DNA from: Vibrio syngnathi
Lineage (GTDB): Bacteria > Pseudomonadota > Gammaproteobacteria > Enterobacterales > Vibrionaceae
Length of the DNA: 64,000 nt
Assembly (NCBI RefSeq): GCF_002119525.1
Contig: NZ_CP017916.1
Location: 1,922,001 to 1,986,000, forward strand
Reading direction: 5' to 3'
A program made the translations under genes and the position numbers. Below, piece after piece: positions 56,774-64,000 of this stretch (position 1 is its first letter; each line of letters begins with the position of its first letter). The notes beneath the pieces were generated by a model. That model saw only the letters and a list, made by a program, of their open reading frames with translations. It did not search any database and was not told where the DNA came from.

Positions 56774-56837
56774 ACATTGCCTTGCTGTGTTTTTGATTTT
56801 AGTTTTTATTAGGGTGTCACTTTCTTAAGTGACAAAC

Positions 56838-56868
56838 AATTAAGGGCTCAATGAGAGCCCTTTATTGA
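56838..56868 (-). terminator. Weak hairpin between the upper imelysin gene and the di-haem gene
   Basis: The stem AAGGGCTC/GAGCCCTT has loop AATGA. The downstream minus-strand sequence (TTAATTGTTTG) is only moderately T-rich, so it may attenuate rather than stop transcription. Confidence 0.5.
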
Positions 56869-56884
56869 TTTTCGCTTCGGGTTC

Positions 56885-58144
56885 TTAGAACTCGTGATCA
56901 GCCGTGTCTGGGTTTAGGCTATCAATGCCAATAACACCAGCCGCACGCTCGATTGCAGCGGTTTGAGACACTAGCGCAACAATTGTTTTGTTTACGAGTG
57001 CGTTACCTGCAGCGTTGTCAGCAGCAATTAGCTGATCGAAGTATTGGTTGTTTTTCTCTGCTGAAACAACAAGTTGACCAACTTGTGCACGTGCTAGGTC
57101 AAACTGCTTTTGAATCTCTTTCGCCGCTTGCTCGTCTTTTTGCTCAACAAGGTCAAACAGGCTAGGACCAGAAAGTAGAGAACCATCTTCACGCTTGTAC
57201 AAGCCAGTGTATACGTTGTAGATACCTTGCTCGTTGTAGTAGTGAGAGTTGTGCGTGTTATCAGAGAAACAATCATGCTCGTCTTCAGTAGAGTTTGCTT
57301 CTAGTGCAACTTTCATACGCTCACCCGCCAGTTCACCTAGAGATAGCGAGCCCATGCCGAACAGCATTTTACGCAAGCCATTTTCGCTAGATTCAGAAAG
57401 TAGTTCTTGACGGTAGTTGCCTTTCTCGCCTTCAGCCCACTGCTTTTCCATCCACTCTAGGTCTTGGATAAGCAATTCAGCCGATGCTTTAAGGTATGCG
57501 CCACGACGGTCGCAGTTACCGTTAGTACACTCAGCACCAACAACGAAATCAGTGTAAGCACGCTCACCTGCACCGCTGTTTGTTCCGTTTAAGTCTTGAC
57601 CCCAAAGTAGGAATTCAATCGCGTGGTAACCAGACGCCACGTTTGCTTCAGAGCCGCCGATCTCGTTTAGGTCTGCAATTAACTCTGGAGTAATGTTAGT
57701 TGCATCTACTGTTGTCTGACCAATTTGGAAAGTCTTATTAGCAACGATGTTTGCACTAGCGCCTTCGTTTCCAAGCTCGTATTGGTAATCAGTAGAAACG
57801 TAATCAATAAGGCCTTCATCTAGTGGCCATGCGTTCAATTGGCCTTCCCAATCATCGACAACAACGTTACCAAAGCGGAACACTTCCGACTGTTGGTAAG
57901 GTACGCGAGAGTCTAGCCAAGCTTGTTTTACTTGTTCGAAGTTACCAGCAGAAGGAGAAGCTAAGAAGGTATCAATAGAAGAGTTCAACGCTTTTGCTGT
58001 AATTACTGAATCGGCAAACACGGCATGAGCAATGTCGGCGTAATGTTCTACAACTTGATCTTGAGTTACTGCTGCAAAAGAAGAAGCAGAGGCAAAAATG
58101 AGTGACGAAGTTACGGCTTTTGTCACTAAAGATTTAATGGTCAT
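56885..58144 (-). CDS. Imelysin/IrpA-like iron-regulated protein
   Basis: The 419-residue exported protein starts MTIKSLVTKAVTSSLIFASA with a signal peptide. It has the imelysin hallmark GYHAIEFLLWGQD (GxHxxE) near residue 190, a WLDSRVPYQQSEVFRFGN segment and MGSLSLGELAGERM. This is the IrpA-like subgroup, iron-regulated envelope proteins. A possible Fur site lies in 58188-58212. It is the first gene of the imelysin/di-haem/imelysin/DUF1513 group. Confidence 0.9.
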   Translation of the reverse strand: MTIKSLVTKAVTSSLIFASASSFAAVTQDQVVEHYADIAHAVFADSVITAKALNSSIDTFLASPSAGNFEQVKQAWLDSRVPYQQSEVFRFGNVVVDDWEGQLNAWPLDEGLIDYVSTDYQYELGNEGASANIVANKTFQIGQTTVDATNITPELIADLNEIGGSEANVASGYHAIEFLLWGQDLNGTNSGAGERAYTDFVVGAECTNGNCDRRGAYLKASAELLIQDLEWMEKQWAEGEKGNYRQELLSESSENGLRKMLFGMGSLSLGELAGERMKVALEANSTEDEHDCFSDNTHNSHYYNEQGIYNVYTGLYKREDGSLLSGPSLFDLVEQKDEQAAKEIQKQFDLARAQVGQLVVSAEKNNQYFDQLIAADNAAGNALVNKTIVALVSQTAAIERAAGVIGIDSLNPDTADHEF

Positions 58145-58187
58145 GAAGCATCCTTGTTGAGCTTTGAATTATTATTCGTAGTAATAG

Positions 58188-58212
58188 TGCAAACCATTAT
58201 CATTTACACTAT
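58188..58212. promoter_or_regulatory. Possible Fur box upstream of the IrpA-like gene
   Basis: On the minus strand TGTAAATGATAATGGTTTGC shows a good left half (TGATAAT) and a weak right half. It lies 45-65 bp upstream of the ATG. The functional context (imelysin) fits iron control. Confidence 0.45.
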
Positions 58213-58251
58213 GGATTTGAATAATACAAACTTACAATTTTATTGCAAGAC

Positions 58252-58284
58252 AAATACAAAAAAACCTCACATTTGTGAGGTCTT
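58252..58284 (-). terminator. Terminator after ribA
   Basis: The stem ACCTCAC/GTGAGGT with loop ATTT is followed on the minus strand by TTTTTTGTATTTG. Confidence 0.8.
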
Positions 58285-58339
58285 TATATACTTTTTATGC
58301 TTTAACAATATTTTGTGCTTTAACAATAAAAGGAGCTTA

Positions 58340-58936
58340 TCAGATATCCAGATTATGCTTACCGTGTGAGACTTTCGCCTTCAGGTAGCTTTCATTACCC
58401 GACTTGATATGAGCAGATGTGTTCACCACTTCTTCAATCTCAATACCGAAAGATTTCAGCTCATTGATCTTCTTAGGATTGTTAGTTACCAAGCGAATTT
58501 TTGTGGTTCCTAAAGCGCGAAGCATTTCTGCCGCTTCGGTAAAGTCGCGCAAATCATCACCAAAACCTAGGTAGTTATTGGCTTCGTAAGTGTTCATGCC
58601 TTCGCTTTGCAGTCGGTACGCATCGATTTTGTTGTACAAACCAATACCACGACCTTCTTGCCGTAAGTAAAGAATCACTCCACCCGTCTCCCCCATAATT
58701 CTGATGGTTTCGTCTAGCTGCTCACCACAATCACAGCGAGAAGAATGGAAAACATCACCGGTCAGGCACTCAGAGTGCATGCGAACAAGAGGTATGTCCT
58801 GTGTCTTATCTGCTGATTTAAATATTACAGCAACATGCTCTTTGTCTGTTTTCAATCCATGAAAAGACAGAAGTTCAGCATCAATACTGCTTGTTACCCC
58901 TACTTTGAAATCTATTCTGGCACGCACTTCCGCCAT
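58340..58936 (-). CDS. ribA: GTP cyclohydrolase II
   Basis: The 198-residue enzyme starts [13 protein letters not shown] and has the zinc ligands [20 protein letters not shown] (C-x10-C-x-C), [11 protein letters not shown] (catalytic Arg) and [13 protein letters not shown]. It converts GTP to the first riboflavin precursor. The ATG at 58936 was preferred to an upstream TTG. It is monocistronic, with its own terminator. Chromosomal Vibrio genomes may hold more than one ribA-like gene; this one has no linked rib genes. Confidence 0.93.
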   Translation of the reverse strand: MAEVRARIDFKVGVTSSIDAELLSFHGLKTDKEHVAVIFKSADKTQDIPLVRMHSECLTGDVFHSSRCDCGEQLDETIRIMGETGGVILYLRQEGRGIGLYNKIDAYRLQSEGMNTYEANNYLGFGDDLRDFTEAAEMLRALGTTKIRLVTNNPKKINELKSFGIEIEEVVNTSAHIKSGNESYLKAKVSHGKHNLDI

Positions 58937-59103
58937 AGCTATACTCACTTGAAAATTCGATGTATTTAACAACGCTACATTATATGTCTAGGCAATATTT
59001 TGTAGCTAACTATCTAATGATAGACACTATGAGGCTGTTAACAATTTTTTTCAAGGTCGACCACACACAAATTGTTATATTATAACAATTAATTTCCCAG
59101 GTA

Positions 59104-59143
59104 ATAAAAAACCCCACGTTGGGATGACCAACATGGGGTTAAA
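59104..59143 (-). terminator. Terminator between the small nrf-linked gene and ribA
   Basis: The stem AACCCCACGTTGG/CCAACATGGGGTT (one mismatch) with loop GATGA is followed on the minus strand by TTTTTATTAC. Confidence 0.8.
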
Positions 59144-59186
59144 AATCAATCAGTAAAGGTTTTAGTGATGCTTTGTTGCTGAACAG

Positions 59187-59369
59187 TTAGCCTAATTGTG
59201 CTTGCTTCCAGATAATAAGCTGAACCCAAGCATTTTCTAATTCACTTAACTCTTCTTGTGTCAGTGTAGAGATGCTCGACTTTGCACTGTATTTTTCTGC
59301 CCATTTATCAGAACGGACATGAGTATAGAACTCTTTTTTTAAATTTGAGATTACGTTATCCACAAACAC
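59187..59369 (-). CDS. Small protein of unknown function downstream of nrf genes
   Basis: A 60-residue, mostly helical, soluble protein starting MFVDNVISNLKKEFYTHVRS and ending NAWVQLIIWKQAQLG. AAGGA lies upstream. I do not recognise the family. It lies 83 bp beyond nrfF and shares its strand, with a terminator after it, so it may be the last gene of the nrf transcript or a separate unit. Confidence 0.6.
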   Translation of the reverse strand: MFVDNVISNLKKEFYTHVRSDKWAEKYSAKSSISTLTQEELSELENAWVQLIIWKQAQLG

Positions 59370-59452
59370 ATCCTTATATAACAGTGCTTAGCCTTTATAA
59401 TCCGTTAATATTACAAAATACAGCTCAATTGGTAAACAGTAATACACAATTT

Positions 59453-59893
59453 TTATGAGTCCTTCCTAACACTCGCTACTGACAAATATACAAACAAAAG
59501 AAATAATAGGCTCGGTAATAACCAAAGTAATAAGTTTGAAACACTCATTGCTGGCTTATAAAGCACAAATTCACCAAACCTTTCTGTCATGTACTGAGTG
59601 ATTTCATTGTTACTCTTCCCTGCTTTCACCATATTGAATACAACAAGGCGTAAATCTTTTGCTATGGGAGAGTTCGACTCAATCAGATTTTGATTCTGAC
59701 ATTGTGGGCAGCGCAGCGATTTTGCCAAACTAATAGCACGCTGTTGTTGATTAGGGCTTTCAAACTCAAATAACTCTACCTGAATGCTTGTATCTTTATC
59801 ACTCGCCGTAAACAAGTCCTCGGCTATTACAGGGAAGTTGACGACAATAGCGGCGCTAAGTATGAGCACTATGTTGAGCAGGAACTTCATCAT
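59453..59893 (-). CDS. nrfF: NrfF/CcmH-family haem lyase subunit
   Basis: The 146-residue protein has a signal/anchor helix (LLNIVLILSAAIVVNFPVIA), the redox motif LRCPQCQNQNLIESN with the paired cysteines, and a C-terminal helix (LLLWLLPSLLFLLFVYLSVA). This is the NrfF/CcmH family, which handles apocytochrome thiols during c-type haem attachment. In Nrf systems it works with NrfE on the special CxxCK site of NrfA. It overlaps the thioredoxin-like gene by ATGA. No NrfG follows in this window. Confidence 0.88.
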   Translation of the reverse strand: MMKFLLNIVLILSAAIVVNFPVIAEDLFTASDKDTSIQVELFEFESPNQQQRAISLAKSLRCPQCQNQNLIESNSPIAKDLRLVVFNMVKAGKSNNEITQYMTERFGEFVLYKPAMSVSNLLLWLLPSLLFLLFVYLSVASVRKDS

Positions 59894-60444
59894 CCATTTG
59901 TACCTTTAAAATAGTGAGCGAGTTCTTTGCGCCAAACCGATTCATTAATCACACCTAGCAACTTCTTCACTATTTGGCCTTCAGCATCGACTAAATACGT
60001 CTCAGGAGTCCCTATGACACCGAGTTCTAAAGCCAGCTTCCCTTGAGGATCACTGATCACAGTTGCGTACGGATTGCCGTCGTTGGTTAATACATTGAGC
60101 GCAGCACCGGGATTATCTCGATAATTGAGACCAACAATTGGAATACCTTCCTTTTGTAGTTCGAGCAAAAAAGCGTGCTCGGTTTTACATATTCCGCACC
60201 ATGAAGCCCATACATTGACCAGTTGGTAAGGATGCTGCGTGACATCAGCGAGCGTAATTTCCTGCTGACCACTGACGCTTTCACTGTTCACTAACGCAGT
60301 AGATATGAATTCTGGAAATGCCCTTTTTTGCTCTGAAACGCTGGTCGTTTGTTGCTTACTGTCGAGCGCATATGAAAATGCAACGACCAAAGCAACAGCC
60401 ACTGAAAATAGAGCAATGAGTTTATTACGAACGCTGGTATGCAT
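59890..60444 (-). CDS. DsbE/CcmG-like membrane-anchored thioredoxin of the nrf cluster
   Basis: The 184-residue protein has an N-terminal anchor (NKLIALFSVAVALVVAFSYA) and a thioredoxin fold with active site WCGICK (in NVWASWCGICKTEHAFLLEL), GLNYRDNPG and GVIGTPETYLVDAEG, the CcmG pattern. It reduces apocytochrome cysteines or its partner NrfF. It overlaps nrfE by 20 bp and nrfF by 4 bp, so the three are translationally coupled. In E. coli nrf has no such gene in this position. Confidence 0.88.
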   Translation of the reverse strand: MHTSVRNKLIALFSVAVALVVAFSYALDSKQQTTSVSEQKRAFPEFISTALVNSESVSGQQEITLADVTQHPYQLVNVWASWCGICKTEHAFLLELQKEGIPIVGLNYRDNPGAALNVLTNDGNPYATVISDPQGKLALELGVIGTPETYLVDAEGQIVKKLLGVINESVWRKELAHYFKGTNG

Positions 60445-62347
60445 ACTGTGCAGCCTTAACGGTTTTCTTTTTACGATTGGTCAGTGAAAGCACAGCACCT
60501 AGAATTGAGAACAGCCCACCGAACCATATCCAACGAGCATACGCTTTGTACTGAACTCGAAATGCATAAGCGGTAGCGTCAACTTTCTCACCCATGGTGA
60601 TATACACATCGCCATGCCAGAACCATTTCATTGCGGGCTCGCTCATGTTCATCACTCGAACTTGGTAATGTCTTCTTTCAGGTGTAATGGAAAAACTTTG
60701 CTCACCAGTTTCTAGCTTAAGTATCGCCTTCTCTGCGGTAAAGTTTGAGGCGACATAAAGCTCTGTATCTTCATGAGCAAGCGTCCAATCCATGAATTCT
60801 ACTTGTGCTCCTGGGCTTAGTTTATAGCTGCGCTCAAACGAGTGGTAGCTGTTCATTGCAGCACCTACCGCTAATACCGCGACACCAACATGGGCAAAGG
60901 TCATCACCCAGACTTTTCGTTGGAACTTAGAGCTGCGCGTCACCACTAAGCCATAAACATGGGTCAGTAACACCCAGAACGCGAGCCCCCAAGTAATAAC
61001 AACCATCACTTGTGCTTGCGCCGGTTCTACTTGCCAAAAATAACAAGCGTAACCCAATACCAACGACACCAGAGCTAAGGATGAAATAATACCTTTAGTC
61101 GCTTGAGGTTTAATACTCAGCAAAGGGGCTAAGCCGACGACGGCTAACGCAAGCAAAGCCAAAGGCGCAATCAACAGATTAAAGTATGGCGCACCGACCG
61201 ATATGTTACCCAGCCCAAGCAGCTCAAAGACCATTGGATAAAATGTACCAAACACCACAACAGCGGTCGCTAACACAAAAATGAGCACCGCAACTAGGCT
61301 TAAAAAGCTCTTACTGGCGAAGCTAGTAATCGGATTAGATTCAAAAGATTCCCCTCTGATGATAAGAAGAGAGAAAGAGCTCACTAGCACCAGCATCAAT
61401 ATAAGTAGTAGCGCGATACCTTTGGTCGGGTCGACAGCAAAAGCATGCACCGACGTTAATACGCCAGAACGAACAATAAAGGTGCCTAAGATACTCAAAC
61501 AAAATGTAATGAAAGCAAGGCTGAGAGACCACTTCAAAAGCTGTTGTTTGCCTTTGGCAACACCTAAACAATGAAGCAAGGCTGTCGAAGTGAGCCACGG
61601 CAACAAGCTGGCATTTTCAACAGGATCCCAGAACCACCAGCCGCCCCAGCCTAATTCGTAATACGCCCACCAAGAGCCAAGAATGATCCCTGCGGTTAAA
61701 AAGATCCAAGCGACTAGACACCAACTGCGACAATGGGCAACCCAATCAAACTCAATAGGATCAACCAGCAAAGCGGCAACGGCAAATGCCAGCACCACAG
61801 AAAAACCGACATAGCCAAGGTAAAGTAATGGAGGGTGAAAGATCAGGCCGATATCTTGCAACATTGGGTTAAGGTCACGCCCTTCTAGCGGCAAGATCGA
61901 ATTCATTTCAAATGGGTTTGATGCGAATAAGGTGAACCAAGCAAATATCGCGAGCAGTAGATTCATTACCCACAACACGCGGCTTTGGTATTCATTCGAA
62001 TAGTGTTTTTGTAAGGCAATAACGCCAGACCAGACGCTGATCGTCAGTACCCAAAACAACAAAGAACCTTCATGGCCAGCCCATACAGCTGCTAGCTTAA
62101 AAAATGAGGGTAATTGAGTATTTGAATGTTCAGCGACATAGAGGATAGAGAAGTCATCACTGACAAAAGCATAGCCAAGCAATGCGACAGAAGTGAGAGA
62201 AAACAATGCACTTGAAAGAGAGAAACTGCGGATTAAACTTATATTTTGCGTCCGTTTGTTTAGCATTTGATAAAACGAATGCACACCAATAATGCTACTG
62301 AGTACAGCAACCAACACTAAACTAAACAGCCCCAAAGAACCGACCAT
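60425..62347 (-). CDS. nrfE: NrfE/CcmF-family haem lyase
   Basis: The 640-residue protein has about fourteen membrane helices and the haem-handling WWD motif WGGWWFWDPVENASLLPWL, with conserved His residues (AAVWAGHEGSLLFW; LIFHPPLLYLGY). It matches NrfE/CcmF, the channel/ligase that attaches haem to cytochrome c. In the nrf cluster it serves NrfA, the pentahaem nitrite reductase. The nearby nrfF and thioredoxin genes complete the module. Confidence 0.93.
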   Translation of the reverse strand: MVGSLGLFSLVLVAVLSSIIGVHSFYQMLNKRTQNISLIRSFSLSSALFSLTSVALLGYAFVSDDFSILYVAEHSNTQLPSFFKLAAVWAGHEGSLLFWVLTISVWSGVIALQKHYSNEYQSRVLWVMNLLLAIFAWFTLFASNPFEMNSILPLEGRDLNPMLQDIGLIFHPPLLYLGYVGFSVVLAFAVAALLVDPIEFDWVAHCRSWCLVAWIFLTAGIILGSWWAYYELGWGGWWFWDPVENASLLPWLTSTALLHCLGVAKGKQQLLKWSLSLAFITFCLSILGTFIVRSGVLTSVHAFAVDPTKGIALLLILMLVLVSSFSLLIIRGESFESNPITSFASKSFLSLVAVLIFVLATAVVVFGTFYPMVFELLGLGNISVGAPYFNLLIAPLALLALAVVGLAPLLSIKPQATKGIISSLALVSLVLGYACYFWQVEPAQAQVMVVITWGLAFWVLLTHVYGLVVTRSSKFQRKVWVMTFAHVGVAVLAVGAAMNSYHSFERSYKLSPGAQVEFMDWTLAHEDTELYVASNFTAEKAILKLETGEQSFSITPERRHYQVRVMNMSEPAMKWFWHGDVYITMGEKVDATAYAFRVQYKAYARWIWFGGLFSILGAVLSLTNRKKKTVKAAQYAYQRS

Positions 62348-62475
62348 ATCACCTCAATAAGGCTCCGCTAGAGCAGAGCCGATCTGAACACGCATCTCAT
62401 GTTTACTAAAAGCATGTTCATTAATAAGCAGATGTCTAGTATCCAACATCTGCTCACTAATAAACTTGCGCGAAA

Positions 62476-63450
62476 TTAAGCTATCGTTAACTGCCCTGCA
62501 TAAAGGACAAAAGTTCGCAGCATTAATACGCCCATTAGGCTTAGCGAAGTCACGGAGAAAATATACACCGAGCTATGGCGGATTGAGGTTGGTGTGACGG
62601 CATTCAACAACAACGGTAAAACCATACCAACACCGATGACGCCATACCAGAACCAACTCGCCCAGAAACCACTGCCAATTGCATTCCATACTGCTTGTTC
62701 ACTTTGACCACCAGCGAAGATCAGCCCAGTAAAGAAAGTGATAAGAACAAACAACTCAAACATCACTACCGGGCGTTCAAATCCGTGGATCCATGAAATA
62801 CTCGGGCTATGAGGTGATTCTTTAAAGACCAACACACCGAATAAAATACACGCCGCCGCACCCGAAGATAAACTCGAGAACAAGAATAAAATCGGCAGTA
62901 CTGGGTTATTCAATAGTGGGAAGGTATTTAAAGCTGACAGCAAGAATCCGGTATAAGCGGCAAGCATCAAAGCAAGAACAGCTAGGAATATTTCCAGAGC
63001 ATTCTCAAACACTTCTAATTTGCCAATCCAGTTCCCGACAAAGTCGAGTCGTCCTTTTAACCATGTTTGGTCATTCAAGAACACGACAATTTGATCTCTA
63101 AATATAATGCCGATCCAAAGGAACAAGATCACCATATACACTTGGAATAAGATCACACCCATCGACATCACAGACGTTGGATTATAGAAGATCATGATCT
63201 TCCAAAATGACAACGGTTTTGTCAGGTGGAAAACCAAGATCAGCAAGCCTGAGATGATCCCAAATGGCGCAAGAAAAGCTGTCGCCTTTAACACACCATT
63301 ATGAGCAGGATCGCCTTCAATAACCTTGCGCTTAAGATAAATGGAGATCATTACGGCACCCGCCGACATCCCCGCGAGGAATAAATAGATTGCTATAATC
63401 CAGTCCCATACCACGGTACCAGACTGAAAAGCTGCGTCCCATGCACTCAT
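62476..63450 (-). CDS. nrfD: NrfD-family quinol-interacting membrane subunit
   Basis: The 324-residue polytopic protein starts MSAWDAAFQSGTVVWDWIIA, with the AIYLFLAGMSAGAVMISIYL motif and eight to nine helices typical of NrfD/PsrC. It oxidises menaquinol and passes electrons to NrfC. GGGGAG lies eight bases before the ATG at 63450, which overlaps nothing of nrfC's coding frame beyond its stop region. A hairpin (62428-62453, GCAGATGT/ACATCTGC) lies between this gene and nrfE. Confidence 0.9.
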   Translation of the reverse strand: MSAWDAAFQSGTVVWDWIIAIYLFLAGMSAGAVMISIYLKRKVIEGDPAHNGVLKATAFLAPFGIISGLLILVFHLTKPLSFWKIMIFYNPTSVMSMGVILFQVYMVILFLWIGIIFRDQIVVFLNDQTWLKGRLDFVGNWIGKLEVFENALEIFLAVLALMLAAYTGFLLSALNTFPLLNNPVLPILFLFSSLSSGAAACILFGVLVFKESPHSPSISWIHGFERPVVMFELFVLITFFTGLIFAGGQSEQAVWNAIGSGFWASWFWYGVIGVGMVLPLLLNAVTPTSIRHSSVYIFSVTSLSLMGVLMLRTFVLYAGQLTIA

Positions 63451-63452
63451 AA

Positions 63453-64000
63453 TCAAATCTCCCCTTTTTGGTGTGGCACTTTATAGAGTTTTGGTTGAGT
63501 GCCTAGATAGGCTTTATCTCTGTAAACCACCTCGGATTGAAGTACTTGGTTTATCTCACTCTTAGGGTCATTCAAATCGCCGAATGTCAGCGCTTTGGTT
63601 GGGCAAGATTCGACACAAGCAGGCAACTTCCCTTGTGCTAGATTGGTATCATGACAGAAGTTACATTTATCGGCTGACTTGTTCTCTGGATGGAAAAAGC
63701 GCACTTGATATGGACACGCTAACAAACAGTAACCACAACCGACACACTTCTCTTTGTGGACATCAACAATGCCCGTTTTTTCATCTTTGTAGGCCGCTCC
63801 TGTTGGGCAAACCATGACACACGGCGCATTATCACAATGTTGGCAAGAGTTACGAGTAAAACGGTAATCAACATTTGGATATTCGCCTTGGGGTTCGCTC
63901 TTAATAATTTCTAAGCGCGATACACCTTCAGGTACTTTGTTTACTTCACGACATGCTTCGGTACAGGCGGTACAACCAATACACGCGGTTTCGTCATGAA
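63453..64000 (-). CDS. nrfC: NrfC-family four-cluster ferredoxin (5' end beyond the window)
   Basis: The reading frame is open from the right edge to 63453, giving 181 codons. Four cysteine clusters are visible: CIGCTACTEAC, CQHCDNAPCVMVCP, CVGCGYCLLACPYQ and CNFCHD...CVESCP, as in NrfC 4[4Fe-4S] proteins that accept electrons from NrfD and pass them to the nitrite-reductase complex. The N-terminal signal region is outside the window. It is followed by nrfD with no gap. Confidence 0.93.
   Translation of the reverse strand, partial: HDETACIGCTACTEACREVNKVPEGVSRLEIIKSEPQGEYPNVDYRFTRNSCQHCDNAPCVMVCPTGAAYKDEKTGIVDVHKEKCVGCGYCLLACPYQVRFFHPENKSADKCNFCHDTNLAQGKLPACVESCPTKALTFGDLNDPKSEINQVLQSEVVYRDKAYLGTQPKLYKVPHQKGEI

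Overview
The window looks like a piece of a Vibrio chromosome. The support is an IntIA-type integron integrase with VCR-like attC sites, a short L25 (rplY), an ldtD-mepK-gloC block in the same order as in E. coli, a nrf nitrite-reduction cluster and two BCCT osmolyte carriers. The genus is an inference from these genes; the species cannot be read from the window.

Layout. 1-11.9 kb is ordinary core genome: a Bcr/CflA efflux pump (cut by the window edge), rsuA, radD, a 7TM-GGDEF-EAL protein, a PepSY/response-regulator/histidine-kinase operon (CarRS/VprAB-like), a VOC protein, a DedA-LssY fusion with a glycosyltransferase, and rplY with its leader. 12.0-25.5 kb is a small chromosomal integron. 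intI (24538-25512, +) lies at the right end and the cassette array runs leftward on the minus strand. Cassettes with checkable ends, in order from intI, are a gene-less cassette, a PD-(D/E)XK-like nuclease cassette, an inverted relBE cassette and a VOC cassette. A parD/relE-like pair, an unknown gene and a frameshifted remnant follow without clear attC sites. IS91-like elements, each pairing a tyrosine recombinase with an HUH transposase, have entered this array repeatedly: one copy with a broken transposase (A, 15526-17715), one internally deleted 403-bp derivative (A', 13814-14216) and two near-identical head-to-tail copies (B1 and B2, 19734-24327). Every insertion abuts a GTTA core of an attC or attI site, and the element ends themselves resemble an attC site. 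This is the most unusual feature of the window.

25.7-36.5 kb holds a cytochrome P450, small conserved proteins, two octanucleotide repeat tracts, a BLUF photoreceptor, and a divergent pair of operons with Fur-box-like sites between them: nrdHIEF (class Ib ribonucleotide reductase) and suf. The suf operon is decayed. A deletion has fused the start of sufB to the end of sufD and removed sufC, and sufS has a frame break in an A7 tract; sufA and sufE are intact.

36.5-48 kb carries a dCache chemoreceptor, two BCCT carriers, and a LuxR-type two-component pair next to a TRAP transporter (dctPQM). 48-64 kb holds an Ala/Lys-rich histone-like protein, a DUF2982 protein, gloC-mepK-ldtD, an imelysin/di-haem/imelysin/DUF1513 group probably involved in iron, ribA, and the 3' part of a nrf operon (nrfC-nrfD-nrfE-thioredoxin-nrfF) running off the right edge.

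All calls come from reading the sequence and recalling families; no database search or alignment was run. Start codons were moved inward where a Shine-Dalgarno sequence or the family start supported it.
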